Source: Sphingobacterium faecium
GTDB taxonomy: Bacteria; Bacteroidota; Bacteroidia; Sphingobacteriales; Sphingobacteriaceae
DNA: 64,000 nucleotides
NCBI RefSeq assembly: GCF_003054045.1
Contig: NZ_QBKH01000003.1
Span: 372,001 to 436,000 of the forward strand
Direction of reading: 5' to 3'
Positions 44,948 through 53,743 of the stretch are shown here, piece after piece. A model generated the notes under the pieces. The model did not search any database. It was not told the origin of the DNA and saw only the letters and a program-made list of their open reading frames with translations. The position numbers and the translations under genes were made by a program. Position 1 is the stretch's first letter. The number at the start of each line of letters is the position of its first letter.

Positions 44948-46015
44948 ATGAAATATTTTTTAAAAACCTTGCTATTCTTATTTTCAACATCTTTGGCTGT
45001 ATGTAATTTGCAGGCACAACAAAAAGATGATTATTCCGCTAAAATTGATAGCTTAATACGAATCAAAGATCCACGTTCGTTTAATGGTGTCATTATGATC
45101 ACCCAGAATGGTAAAACAAAATATTCAAAGGCTCTTGGTTATGCAGATTTTGAAACCAAAACACCATTGTCAGTTAAAGACAGGTTCAGGATTCAGTCAA
45201 ACAGCAAACAAATTACCGCCGTCTTGATTTTAAGGGAAGTTGACAATGGAAAAATAGATCTTCAAAGTCCAATAAAAAAATATTTACCGCAAATACAGCA
45301 AATCTGGGCAGACTCGGTAACAGTTCATCAGTTGCTTAACTTCTCGTCGGGAATAACAGCCATTGACAAACCTTTAAGTTTTAAACCTGGAGCAGACTTC
45401 TTATACAATGTGGTCGCTTACACCCTGCTTGGAAATATCATTGAGAAAGTAACCGGCAAAAAATATGTGGATGTAGCAAATGATTTGTTTAAAGATCTGA
45501 ATATGAATAATAGCTTTTGCTATGAAGAAAATAAAATGCAAGACATGCTGGTCAATGGCTATACAAGCTCGAATAACATCTTCAAATTAAGGAATCATCC
45601 CATTCAGGGAAATGATTGGGTTGGTTTCATTCCAGCTGGGGGAATTGTTTCCAATCTAGAAGACTTAAATACATGGGATACAAAACTTCATCATAGAAAA
45701 ATCTTAAAGCCAACGACCTACAAACTGATGACAAATTATACTATTACTGCACAGCATGAAGCTTTTGGCGAGGAAAAAATTGGCTATGGCTACGGCGTAT
45801 ACATAAGCGATAAAACACCGATCAAATATATCGGGCATCCGGGAAAAGGGCTGGGGTTTGCATCACTTAAAATTTATTTTCCTGAAAGTGATGTAGATAT
45901 GGTAGTATTAGAAAACCAATATAGTGATGACGAAAGTCTTCATTATTATTTTGAGAAGGAAATAAGAAAAATCGTAATGAATAGCAATTTAATGAGGACT
46001 AAATCTATTCATTAG
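44948..46015 (+). CDS. Serine hydrolase, beta-lactamase/PBP4-like family
   Basis: This 355-residue exported enzyme has a signal peptide (cut after NLQAQ) and the class C beta-lactamase fold. The catalytic Ser-x-x-Lys is SNSK in FRIQSNSKQIT (about residues 80-90), the second motif Tyr-x-Asn is YNVVAYTLLG with YNV, and the third is HPGKG in YIGHPGKGLG. Such enzymes cut peptidoglycan peptides, esters or D-amino acid peptides; few are true beta-lactamases. The exact substrate cannot be told. It precedes, with its own terminator-free gap, the Crp/NmrA pair. Confidence 0.9.
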   Translation: MKYFLKTLLFLFSTSLAVCNLQAQQKDDYSAKIDSLIRIKDPRSFNGVIMITQNGKTKYSKALGYADFETKTPLSVKDRFRIQSNSKQITAVLILREVDNGKIDLQSPIKKYLPQIQQIWADSVTVHQLLNFSSGITAIDKPLSFKPGADFLYNVVAYTLLGNIIEKVTGKKYVDVANDLFKDLNMNNSFCYEENKMQDMLVNGYTSSNNIFKLRNHPIQGNDWVGFIPAGGIVSNLEDLNTWDTKLHHRKILKPTTYKLMTNYTITAQHEAFGEEKIGYGYGVYISDKTPIKYIGHPGKGLGFASLKIYFPESDVDMVVLENQYSDDESLHYYFEKEIRKIVMNSNLMRTKSIH

Positions 46016-46396
46016 GATTTGCATGAGCAGTATTCAAAAGACATCGGAAATTTTTCCGCAAATTATGATAGATGAACCCCGATGTCAGTGCCTGTCTGGA
46101 ATCTATTTCTTTAGGTTCGCGATGTCCAGAAATGATATGGTTCAATGTGTATTGATCACAATTATTATCTTTGAGTAATATAGTTAAACGGAAAATAATT
46201 AGTTTAATGAAAAAACGTTTGATACGGTAAAAAAGCTTCAGAAATGACATATACTAACAGCCAATCATCTTGATTGTAAATTAAATTTAAAATTATTGGC
46301 TGAAATAACTTTATGAAAGTTATTTAAATTAGACTGAGGCAATGCGTAAATTTGGACGCTATGCGACATTTTAATGGAACCCTAAATTTTTTTTAA
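46016..46396. promoter_or_regulatory. Intergenic region with a perfect 10-bp dyad before the Crp-type gene
   Basis: AAATAACTTT (46303-46312) and its exact complement (46316-46325) are separated by ATG, giving a compact perfect palindrome about 70 bases before the Crp-family gene. It may be an operator. The open frame on the minus strand near 46005-46250 looks like chance. Confidence 0.5.
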
Positions 46397-46966
46397 GTGC
46401 ACTCACAATTAGAAGAATATTTTAAAACAAGAACTGAAATTGACGATAAGACACTTTCTTATATCTCATCATACTTCAAAATTAAAAAGACGAAAAGAAA
46501 TGAATTTCTGTTGAAAGAAGGTGAAATTTGCAAACATTTCTATTTTATAAATAAGGGTTGCATACGACTTTTTAACATTAATAAGGACGGAGAAGAAGGA
46601 ACGAGATATTTTCATTTTGAGGATGCTTTTGGAACCGCGTTACCAAGTCTTATCAATCAAAAACCATCGTATGAATTTATGCAGACTATTGAACCTTCGG
46701 AGTTGCTGGTCATCAACCGTGAAGATTACTTTCATTTGGTTGAAATTGTTCCACAGTTCGCTATTGTTTACAGACAGATTTTAGAATTGGCTTATCTCAA
46801 ATCCCAGGAACGTATTTACTGTTTTCAAAGTTTAGAAGCCATAGAAAAAGTTCGTTGGGTTTTGACCAATCAATCAAAATGGTTGACAAGGCTATCAAAC
46901 AAAATGGTTGCATCGTATTTAGGTCTCACCCCTCAAACATTAAGCAGATTAAAATCAAAGCTGTAA
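46397..46966 (+). CDS. Crp/Fnr-family transcriptional regulator
   Basis: This 189-residue cytoplasmic regulator starts at GTG (MHSQLEEYFK). It has the cyclic-nucleotide-binding-type beta-roll (FLLKEGEICKHFYFINKGCI, GEEGTRYFHFED) and a short winged helix at the end (LSNKMVASYLGLTPQTLSRL). No Fe-S Cys cluster is present and the phosphate-binding motif of cAMP-binding proteins is not conserved, so the effector is unknown. Members of this Bacteroidota subfamily often sit beside an SDR/NmrA gene, as here. A dyad with CRP-like spacing follows its stop. Confidence 0.9.
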   Translation: MHSQLEEYFKTRTEIDDKTLSYISSYFKIKKTKRNEFLLKEGEICKHFYFINKGCIRLFNINKDGEEGTRYFHFEDAFGTALPSLINQKPSYEFMQTIEPSELLVINREDYFHLVEIVPQFAIVYRQILELAYLKSQERIYCFQSLEAIEKVRWVLTNQSKWLTRLSNKMVASYLGLTPQTLSRLKSKL

Positions 46967-46970
46967 AAAT

Positions 46971-46992
46971 GTGAACATAGGATAATGTTTAC
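46971..46992. promoter_or_regulatory. CRP-type operator candidate
   Basis: GTGAACAT (46971-46978) and ATGTTTAC (46985-46992) are complementary in 7 of 8 positions around a 6-base spacer, giving the 22-base symmetry typical for Crp/Fnr sites. It lies between the regulator gene and the NmrA gene it probably controls, 53 bases before the NmrA start. Confidence 0.5.
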
Positions 46993-47044
46993 AAAATATA
47001 CTCTTATCATCTTTGTACTTCAATAAAGAAAAAAAAGTTCAATT

Positions 47045-47917
47045 ATGATTTTAGTAACAACGCCAACAGGCAACACAGGTTCAGTGATTGTGCAACAATT
47101 AGTAGAGCGAGGACAACAGGTTAGAATTTTTGTCAGGGACCCAGAAAAAATACCAGCTGACATTTTAGAAAAAGTAGAAGTTGCCACAGGATCTCTGCTG
47201 AATGAATCTGAATTTACAGAGGCATTACAAGGATGCGAAACGCTTTATTTTTGTGTGCCTCAGAGCAACACACAAGAAGACGTAAATGCCTATTATGAGA
47301 ACTTCGCCAACGTGGCTTCAAACGCAATTAAAAATGCAGATACACGAAGAGTTGTTTATTTGTCAAGCGGGGGGAAGGAAAGCAATTTGCAGGCAGGTCT
47401 TATAACAGCACTCCATAAAGGTGAAGATATCATCAGTCAGTCAGGTGCATCAGTCCGGGCATTGCGCTGTCCTGTATTTTACGAAAGCATTTTGTATCAA
47501 ATTTCGTCACTAAAAAAAATGGGAATGTTCTTTTTGCCGATTGATGGAAATTACAAAATGCCACAAGTCGCAATAAAAGACATTGCTGCAAAAGCGGTAG
47601 AACTTCTAATTGATAAAACCTGGGCAGGTGTAGAAGGATATGAGATTCAGGGTCCGGAAGATATCAGCTATAACGACATTGCCGTTCAACTGAGTGAGCT
47701 GACAGGTAGACCGATCCGTTTTCAGCAGGTTTCAAATGAAGACTATATTAAAACACTATTAGGACAACACCATACATCGGAAGCATTTGCAATCTCTTTA
47801 ACTGAGATGTTGACGGCAATTGGCAATGGCCTGTATGATGCTGAACCGAGAACAGATGATACTACGACAACAATTAAAGAGTGGATGATTGAAAATGTAG
47901 TAGATAAAATAAAATAA
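47045..47917 (+). CDS. NmrA-type NAD(P)-binding protein
   Basis: This 290-residue cytoplasmic protein has the NmrA/QOR2-type Rossmann start ILVTTPTGNTGSVIVQQLVE, then VRDPEK (cofactor phosphate contact), CETLYFCVPQ and VVYLSSGG. It lacks the YxxxK of classic short-chain dehydrogenases, as usual for NmrA proteins, so it may be a redox sensor or an enzyme. It is encoded next to the Crp-type regulator (78 bases) with a Crp-like dyad between, so the pair probably forms one stress module. Confidence 0.9.
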   Translation: MILVTTPTGNTGSVIVQQLVERGQQVRIFVRDPEKIPADILEKVEVATGSLLNESEFTEALQGCETLYFCVPQSNTQEDVNAYYENFANVASNAIKNADTRRVVYLSSGGKESNLQAGLITALHKGEDIISQSGASVRALRCPVFYESILYQISSLKKMGMFFLPIDGNYKMPQVAIKDIAAKAVELLIDKTWAGVEGYEIQGPEDISYNDIAVQLSELTGRPIRFQQVSNEDYIKTLLGQHHTSEAFAISLTEMLTAIGNGLYDAEPRTDDTTTTIKEWMIENVVDKIK

Positions 47918-48114
47918 AGCCAAACAATAGCAAAGAAACCAGCAAAATTACATTGGTAATTTAACTTTGTATTTATCCTCTTTTGAATATTTTATTTATT
48001 TTTTGACAACTGACATTTTCACATTTTAATTACTTCAGGAGTTTTGTTATGCATTGTTCCTAAGAATCATTTAAGTAAATTTAAAAAACATAAAAATAAC
48101 AAAACACAGCTATT

Positions 48115-48915
48115 ATGATTAAAGTATGTATAGCAGGCGGCACCGGTTGGGCAGGTTCTGAATTGAGCAAAGGCGTTTTTAACAACCCTAATATGACGTT
48201 AGTTGGCGCACTTTCAAGAAAACATAAAGGAGAAAATCTGGGTGATGTTCTTAATTTTGGTTCAGCAAACATTCCAATCTTTGGTGATATCGAAACAGCA
48301 TTAAAAGAAATTGATTTTGACGTATTGGTAGATTATACAAAGCCAACCATTGCCATGAAGAACATTATTTCTTGTCTTAAAAAAGGTAAGAATGTGGTTA
48401 TCGGCACTTCGGGACTTACCGATGAAGATTATTCAGAAATAGAAAAAACAGCAGACGAAAACAACACCTCTGTTTTGGCCGTTGGAAACTTTGCAATTAC
48501 TGTCGTGCTGCTTCAGAAGTTTTCTGAAATGGCAGCAAAATACATCCCAAACTTTGAGATTATAGATTATGCCCACGAAGACAAAATTGATGCACCAAGT
48601 GGAACCGCAAGAGAATTAGCCTATCGACTTTCAAAAGTTCAAAAACCAAATCAGTATGTGACCGAAGAAGAGCTGATTGGCGAAAAAGCAAGTCGTGGCG
48701 CAAATCTAAATGAGGTGCAGGTGCATTCCGTCAGGCTTCCGGGTCATGTTATTTCCATAGAAACAATCTTCGGACTAAAAGATGAAAAGCTGTCCATTCG
48801 CCACGATTCCGGAGCAAGTGCAGAACCTTATGTAAAAGGCGGACTTTTAGCAATTGAAAAAGTTAGCACTTTTAAAGGCTTAAAAAGAGGACTTGACAGT
48901 GTAATGGAATTTTAA
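48115..48915 (+). CDS. dapB: 4-hydroxy-tetrahydrodipicolinate reductase-like (DapB family)
   Basis: This 266-residue cytoplasmic protein matches DapB, the NAD(P)H-dependent reductase of lysine and diaminopimelate synthesis. The Rossmann start IKVCIAGGTGWAGSELSKGV, the substrate motif HEDKIDAPSGTARELA (usual form HHxxKxDAPSGTA, with the first His of the pair replaced by Ala-His order here) and RLPGHVISIETIFGL support it. The lack of other lysine genes nearby suggests a second, accessory copy or a related reductase with another role in this detoxification-rich stretch. The family match is firm; the role is not. Confidence 0.8.
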   Translation: MIKVCIAGGTGWAGSELSKGVFNNPNMTLVGALSRKHKGENLGDVLNFGSANIPIFGDIETALKEIDFDVLVDYTKPTIAMKNIISCLKKGKNVVIGTSGLTDEDYSEIEKTADENNTSVLAVGNFAITVVLLQKFSEMAAKYIPNFEIIDYAHEDKIDAPSGTARELAYRLSKVQKPNQYVTEEELIGEKASRGANLNEVQVHSVRLPGHVISIETIFGLKDEKLSIRHDSGASAEPYVKGGLLAIEKVSTFKGLKRGLDSVMEF

Positions 48916-48976
48916 AAAAAAACTGCAAATCACAAAGTATATAATTGTTAGCGATAAACTTGACAGACCAGAAGCT

Positions 48977-50044
48977 ATGAATTGGACAAACAACATAACA
49001 CGAATACTAAACATTGAATACCCAATTATTCAAGCACCAATGTTTGGAGTTACAACGCCTGAAATGGTTGCAGCTACTTCAAACATAAATTGTTTGGGTT
49101 CATTAGCTTTGGCTGACCTTAGCGCTGAAAAATGCGTTGAAGCAATTCGCTTGACAAAGCAACTCACTAAAAATCCCTTTGCAGTAAACATTTTCGTTCA
49201 CGACATACCCGAAATTACAGACAAACTAAGAGCGGACTATGCAAATGCAAAAACATTCATTGAACACTTAGCGGAACAAAACAATTTACACATACACATT
49301 CCAACTATTGACCAACTAAAAATCAATAGCTACCACGAACAAGTTGACGTTATTATCTCTGAAAACTGCAAAATTTTAAGTTTCACGTTCGGTAATCTTG
49401 ACAAACATAGCATTGACAAACTAAAAAGCAATGGAACTATTTTAATTGGCACTTGCACTTCGGTAAGTGAAGCAATTGTTTTAGAAAAATCGGGAATTGA
49501 CATTATTTGTGTGCAAGGTTTGGAAGCAGGGGGACACAGAGGGAGTTTCACTTCAGAAGTTATTCCTAAAATTGGTGGTTTATCATTATTAGCACAAGTA
49601 AGTGAGACTGTAAATGTTCCAATTATTTACGCAGGCGGAATTTACAATTCAAAAACATTATTAGCTTCAAAAGCTTTAGGTGCAGGTGGGTTTCAAATCG
49701 GAAGTTTATTATTAGGTTCGGCTGAAAGTGCATTGAAAGATTTTGAGAAAGAAAGATTGCGAAAAGTCAATGAAGCTGATATTGTTTTGACAAAAAGTTT
49801 TTCTGGACGTTTAGCAAGAGGAATAAGAAACGCTTTTATTTCCGATATGGAAGAAACAGAGTTTATTTTACCTTACCCTTACCAAAACAAATTGACAGGC
49901 GAATTACGAAAAGTGGCCAAAATCAATAAGAATGTTGATTTTGTAAACATTTGGGTTGGGCAATCCATCAATGATTATAGTGGACAATCCATTACTGAAA
50001 TCATAAGTAAATTAATTAAACAAACAGAAACTAACAATCGCTAA
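48977..50044 (+). CDS. Nitronate monooxygenase (NMO class, FMN-dependent)
   Basis: This 355-residue flavoenzyme oxidises alkyl nitronates such as propionate 3-nitronate to harmless products. Family signs are YPIIQAPMFGVTTPEMVAAT at the N-terminus, the glycine-rich ICVQGLEAGGHRGSF, the FMN-phosphate region VPIIYAGGIYNSKTLLASKA then LGAGGFQIGSLLLG, and the SGRLARGI motif near the end. The gene is more AT-rich than its neighbours and is rich in Thr/Asn codons of flavobacterial style, which may indicate transfer. It lies 61 bases after the DapB-like gene. Confidence 0.92.
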   Translation: MNWTNNITRILNIEYPIIQAPMFGVTTPEMVAATSNINCLGSLALADLSAEKCVEAIRLTKQLTKNPFAVNIFVHDIPEITDKLRADYANAKTFIEHLAEQNNLHIHIPTIDQLKINSYHEQVDVIISENCKILSFTFGNLDKHSIDKLKSNGTILIGTCTSVSEAIVLEKSGIDIICVQGLEAGGHRGSFTSEVIPKIGGLSLLAQVSETVNVPIIYAGGIYNSKTLLASKALGAGGFQIGSLLLGSAESALKDFEKERLRKVNEADIVLTKSFSGRLARGIRNAFISDMEETEFILPYPYQNKLTGELRKVAKINKNVDFVNIWVGQSINDYSGQSITEIISKLIKQTETNNR

Positions 50045-50180
50045 ATTCAGTTTGTGGCAAAGCTTCCAACAATCACAATAATTATAACAAAGAACTGAAT
50101 GGAAAATATTTCTATTTAAAAAAACAATAAACGATATAAGCCAATTACATGAAATTGAAAGACTACGTTTTGTCAAACGT

Positions 50181-50363
50181 TTGCAGCAAGCAACATCAAA
50201 TAAAATATACGAAAAATATTTGGAAGAAGTATTTTCGATAGAAAAACTTATGACTGAACTAAGTGGTGTAAACAATTACAATTCAATTTCCGCCAAAGAA
50301 CTAAGCAAAACGTCAACTGCCATTAAATCTAAAACAGAAAATTTTAACAAAAAACTACAATGA
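50181..50363 (+). CDS. Short helical protein of unknown function, partial or small gene
   Basis: The frame encodes a helical, charged peptide (about 60 residues from a TTG start, QQATSNKIYEKYLEEVFSIE). The same frame is open at least to about 50094, so the true start may be further upstream; no ATG is available. It ends four bases into the next gene (overlap ATGA), which suggests translational coupling to the epoxide hydrolase. The family is not recognised. Confidence 0.4.
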   Translation: MQQATSNKIYEKYLEEVFSIEKLMTELSGVNNYNSISAKELSKTSTAIKSKTENFNKKLQ

Positions 50364-51496
50364 TAGCACCATTTTCAGCAAATATTTCCGAAGAAATTCT
50401 TGATGACTTAAAGACAAGAATCAGAAATGTTCGTTGGACAGACGAAATAACCAATTCTGAATGGAGTTATGGAACCAATCAATCTTTTTTAAAAGAATTA
50501 TGCCATTATTGGCTTAACAGTTTTGACTGGAGAAAAGTGGAGGCTGAAATAAATTCGTTTCCAAATTTTATTGCAAATATTGATGGTTACGAAATTCATT
50601 TTGTACATGTAAAAGGAAAAGGTGAAAATTGTATTCCACTGATTATTACTCATGGTTGGCCCGGATCATTTATTGAGATGATAAAGCTGATCCCTTTATT
50701 GACAAATGACAAAGATCTCTCCTTTGATCTGGTCATTCCATCGATAATTGGTTTTGGATATTCCAGCGCAATCAAAGTCGATGGATGCAATTCTGAGTTT
50801 GTTGCCGATCTTTGGCAGAAATTAATGGTGGAATTGGGTTACCAACTCTATGGAGCACAGGGCGGAGATCTTGGGTCAGGGATTAGCACATGGCTATCTT
50901 TAAAATATCCTGATAACGTAATGGGCCTGCATCTGAATTACATTTCAAGTTCTTACAAACCTTATTTAAAAGAAGGGGAAGAATTAGCTTCTGAGGTTCT
51001 GGAATTTCAAAAATTTGTTCAGATATGGTCATCCAAAGAAGGCGCATATTCCAATATTCAAAGCACAAAACCTCAAACTTTGGCTTATGGATTAAATGAT
51101 TCGCCGATTGGCTTGTGTGCCTGGATTATAGAAAAATTTAATGCCTGGAGCGATCATGATGGTAATATTTATAACGTTTTTTCAAAAGACGAACTGCTCG
51201 CGAACGTAACCTTATATTGGATTACGCAAAGTATTCATTCATCGATCCGGATATACAGTGAAAACAGCAAGCGTCCATTAGAATTTGGAGAAAACGACTT
51301 TATAAAAGTTCCTGTTGGATTTGCAAAATTTCCTAAAGAACTGCCAACTCCACCGCGTTCTTATATTGAGAAAAGTTTTAATATAACTCATTGGGCGGAA
51401 ATGCCATTTGGAGGACATTTTGCAGCAATGGAACAACCAAAATTATTAGCCGATGACATTAAAAAGTTTTTCAAGAGTCTTATATTAATAAAATAA
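50360..51496 (+). CDS. Epoxide hydrolase (EHN-domain alpha/beta hydrolase)
   Basis: This 378-residue cytoplasmic enzyme has the EHN N-terminal domain (IAPFSANISEEILDDLKTRI through WRKVEAEINSFPNFIANIDG) followed by the alpha/beta hydrolase core: oxyanion motif ITHGWPGSFIEM, nucleophile elbow YGAQGGDLGSG with the catalytic Asp, and a late His in FGGHFAAMEQP. These enzymes open reactive epoxides to diols. The start is set by overlap with the preceding frame. It is followed by a TetR gene with operator-like sites, and the hydrolase may be part of that response, though it lies upstream of the operator. Confidence 0.92.
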   Translation: MIAPFSANISEEILDDLKTRIRNVRWTDEITNSEWSYGTNQSFLKELCHYWLNSFDWRKVEAEINSFPNFIANIDGYEIHFVHVKGKGENCIPLIITHGWPGSFIEMIKLIPLLTNDKDLSFDLVIPSIIGFGYSSAIKVDGCNSEFVADLWQKLMVELGYQLYGAQGGDLGSGISTWLSLKYPDNVMGLHLNYISSSYKPYLKEGEELASEVLEFQKFVQIWSSKEGAYSNIQSTKPQTLAYGLNDSPIGLCAWIIEKFNAWSDHDGNIYNVFSKDELLANVTLYWITQSIHSSIRIYSENSKRPLEFGENDFIKVPVGFAKFPKELPTPPRSYIEKSFNITHWAEMPFGGHFAAMEQPKLLADDIKKFFKSLILIK

Positions 51497-51578
51497 TTTT
51501 CAACAGCTGAGATACAGCATTTTAAAATTACAATAAGCAAGAGAAACAGCGTGTCATATCAAAAATAATAAAAATATT

Positions 51579-51596
51579 TTAACGAACGTTAGGTAA
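51579..51596. promoter_or_regulatory. TetR operator, copy 1
   Basis: The 18 bases TTAACGAACGTTAGGTAA form a near-palindrome of the form TTAnCnAACGTTnGnTAA. It lies 28 bases before the TetR start and overlaps the promoter region, so it probably mediates autorepression. The same symmetry recurs at 52207-52224. Confidence 0.7.
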
Positions 51597-51611
51597 TTAA
51601 TAATTTTTATT

Positions 51612-51619
51612 TATATTTG
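51612..51619 (+). promoter_or_regulatory. -7 box of the TetR gene
   Basis: TATATTTG matches the Bacteroidota -7 consensus TAnnTTTG. It ends 4 bases before the ATG at 51624, so transcription would begin at or near the start codon and the message may have almost no leader. Confidence 0.45.
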
Positions 51620-51623
51620 TACT

Positions 51624-52187
51624 ATGAGACCACAGAAAATTTTAGATGCAGATATGATCTCCGGACTTACCAAGGTTTTTAGAGATAAAGGCTATGAAGG
51701 AGCGAGTTTAAATGATTTAGCGGAAGTAACCGGATTAAAAAAAGCAAGTCTGTATCATCGATTTCCAAATGGAAAACAAGAGATGGCAGAATGTGTATTG
51801 AACAATATTGATCAGTGGGTTGATGATCATATTTTCTTTCCTCTATTGGACGAAAATAAACCAACAAAATTGAGATTAAGAGATGCTCTAAAAAATATTG
51901 AAATTCTTTATGATAGCGGAAAAGAAACGTGTGTTTTAAGAGCTTTTTCAATGCATAGCGGATTATCATTATTTGAGCAGCAGATAAAATCAGGTATGAA
52001 TAAATGGATTTCCGCTTTTAATGCATTGGGTATTGCCTTAAAATTAACTTCCACGCAATCTCAACAAAATGCTATTCAGACCTTAATAGAATTGCAAGGC
52101 AGTCTAATTGTAACAAAAGGGTTAGCTGATACCAGCATTTTTAAAAATACTTTAAAAAATATTGAAAAGCGATATTCAACAGAGTAA
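51624..52187 (+). CDS. TetR/AcrR-family transcriptional repressor
   Basis: This 187-residue cytoplasmic repressor has an N-terminal helix-turn-helix: GYEGASLNDLAEVTGLKKAS then LYHRFPNGKQEMAECVL (about residues 25-60), and a ligand-binding helical domain. The RPQKILD start is typical of its subfamily, so the ATG at 51624 is preferred. It is flanked by two nearly identical 18-base dyads (51579 and 52207), the second just before the next gene. It most likely represses itself and the two downstream genes, which encode an NTF2-like protein and an alpha/beta hydrolase. Confidence 0.93.
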   Translation: MRPQKILDADMISGLTKVFRDKGYEGASLNDLAEVTGLKKASLYHRFPNGKQEMAECVLNNIDQWVDDHIFFPLLDENKPTKLRLRDALKNIEILYDSGKETCVLRAFSMHSGLSLFEQQIKSGMNKWISAFNALGIALKLTSTQSQQNAIQTLIELQGSLIVTKGLADTSIFKNTLKNIEKRYSTE

Positions 52188-52206
52188 AAAAATTTGAATT
52201 AATATA

Positions 52207-52224
52207 TTAACAAACGTTCGGTAA
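52207..52224. promoter_or_regulatory. TetR operator, copy 2
   Basis: TTAACAAACGTTCGGTAA has the same symmetry TTAnCnAACGTTnGnTAA and 15 of 18 identical bases compared with the copy at 51579. It ends 3 bases before the start of the NTF2-like gene, where bound repressor would block transcription or initiation. Confidence 0.7.
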
Positions 52225-52227
52225 GTT

Positions 52228-52638
52228 ATGACACAATTATATCCGCTCCCACCTTTTAACGAAGAGACAGCGATACAAAAAATTCAAAAGGCAGAAGATG
52301 CCTGGAACAGCAAAGATCCTATTCGAATTTCAAAAGCATATGCAGTTGATACAGAATGGCGTAATCGGAATCAATTTATTAACGGGAGAAAAGAAGTACA
52401 GGATTTTCTTTCGGACAAATGGAAAAATGAATTGGATTACAAACTTAAAAAAGAGCTTTGGACATTTAACGACAATCGTATTGCTGTAAGATTTGAGTAC
52501 GAATATCGCGATAAAAATGGTCAGTGGTATAGAGCTTACGGAAACGAAAACTGGGAATTTGATGAAAATGGATTCATGACAAAAAGGTTTGCAAGCATCA
52601 ATGACCTAAAAATTGAAGAAACAGAACGAAGGTTATAA
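52228..52638 (+). CDS. NTF2-like / DUF1348 protein
   Basis: This 136-residue cytoplasmic protein is a DUF1348 member of the NTF2-like cone fold: [20 protein letters not shown], then [20 protein letters not shown] and [20 protein letters not shown], ending [20 protein letters not shown]2-like proteins can be isomerases, hydrolases or binding proteins for small hydrophobic molecules; DUF1348 has no proven reaction. It directly follows the TetR operator and shares the operon with the hydrolase after it. Confidence 0.9.
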   Translation: MTQLYPLPPFNEETAIQKIQKAEDAWNSKDPIRISKAYAVDTEWRNRNQFINGRKEVQDFLSDKWKNELDYKLKKELWTFNDNRIAVRFEYEYRDKNGQWYRAYGNENWEFDENGFMTKRFASINDLKIEETERRL

Positions 52639-52649
52639 ACAATCAGAAT

Positions 52650-53618
52650 ATGAAAAAAATAATCCTATTACAATTCATCATCCTATTCACATTATTTGGA
52701 TGTAAAAGCCAAACAATTAATAATACTAACGTTAAATCAAAAAGTATGACACACAAACACCCCACATTATTTAAAACCATCAATGTTGACGGAATTAATA
52801 TTGCATATAGAGAAGCAGGAAACCCCAAAAACCCTACAATAGTGCTATTACACGGCTTTCCTTCATCTTCACATCAATACCGAAAAGTTTTATCACAGTT
52901 ATCTGATGACTTTCATCTGATTGCACCAGATTATCCTTCATTTGGAAACAGCGATTTTCCGTTGGCAAGTGAATATGAATACACTTTTGATAATATTGCA
53001 AAAACAATAGACGCCTTTTTAGAAAAGAAAAAAATTGGCTCTTATGCATTGATGATACAAGATTATGGAGCACCTGTAGGTTTCAGAATAGCGACAGCTC
53101 ACCCAGAAAGGGTCACGGCAATAATAAATCAAAACGGAAATGCATATTTAGAAGGTTTGGGTGATGCGTGGGCTGGAATCAGAGCGCTTTGGAAAGACCG
53201 AAACCCTGAAACCGAAAAAGCAATACTGCCATCCTTTTCACTGGACGGCTTAAAATGGCAATACACACACGGAACAAGAAATGTTGAAACCATAAATCCA
53301 GACACCTGGCATTTAGATTATTTAAGACTTTCAAGACCAAATGCACATAAAGTCAATATGGATTTATTTTACGACTATCAAAACAACTTAAAACTATATC
53401 CAAAATGGCAACAGTATTTAAGAGATAATCAGCCACCTTTATTAATAGTTTGGGGTAAAAATGATGAGTTTTTCCCTGAAAGCGGAGCAGCTGCTTTCAA
53501 AAAAGATGTTAAGGAAATCGACTATAATATTTATGATACCGGACATTTTGCATTAGAAGAAGATGGAGATGAAATTATAGAAAAAATTAGAATATTTATG
53601 ATGAAAGTTGGGAAGTAA
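52650..53618 (+). CDS. Lipoprotein alpha/beta hydrolase, haloalkane-dehalogenase/epoxide-hydrolase-like
   Basis: This 322-residue enzyme has a signal peptide with lipobox LFGC (Cys18) and an alpha/beta hydrolase core: oxyanion motif LLHGFPSSSHQYRKVL, nucleophile elbow MIQDYGAPVGF with Asp as nucleophile, acid region WGKNDEFFP and His in YDTGHFALEEDGDE. An Asp nucleophile is typical of haloalkane dehalogenases and epoxide hydrolases. Export as a lipoprotein is uncommon for this type and would place detoxification outside the cytoplasm. It is 11 bases after the NTF2-like gene and under the same TetR control. Confidence 0.9.
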   Translation: MKKIILLQFIILFTLFGCKSQTINNTNVKSKSMTHKHPTLFKTINVDGINIAYREAGNPKNPTIVLLHGFPSSSHQYRKVLSQLSDDFHLIAPDYPSFGNSDFPLASEYEYTFDNIAKTIDAFLEKKKIGSYALMIQDYGAPVGFRIATAHPERVTAIINQNGNAYLEGLGDAWAGIRALWKDRNPETEKAILPSFSLDGLKWQYTHGTRNVETINPDTWHLDYLRLSRPNAHKVNMDLFYDYQNNLKLYPKWQQYLRDNQPPLLIVWGKNDEFFPESGAAAFKKDVKEIDYNIYDTGHFALEEDGDEIIEKIRIFMMKVGK

Positions 53619-53689
53619 TTGCCAGCTGCTTATATCGGCCAGTCCCGAAATTTTAGCTGCAGATAAACTAAATCTCAAAAATATATATT

Positions 53690-53723
53690 CAAAGAGCGAA
53701 CAGTTTAAACCACTCGCTCTTTG
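53690..53723. terminator. Bidirectional terminator between convergent genes
   Basis: CAAAGAGCGA (53690-53699) pairs exactly with TCGCTCTTTG (53714-53723). It separates the hydrolase gene (+) from the NmrA gene (-). Confidence 0.75.
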
Positions 53724-53743
53724 TATTCATTACATTCATAATG

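Noticed and set aside
46005..46250. Minus-strand open frame of 81 codons
   Set aside because: Covers an intergenic region with promoter dyads; no family and no start context.
48115..48915. Treating the DapB-like gene as part of a lysine operon
   Set aside because: No other lysine or diaminopimelate gene is nearby, so only the family is claimed.
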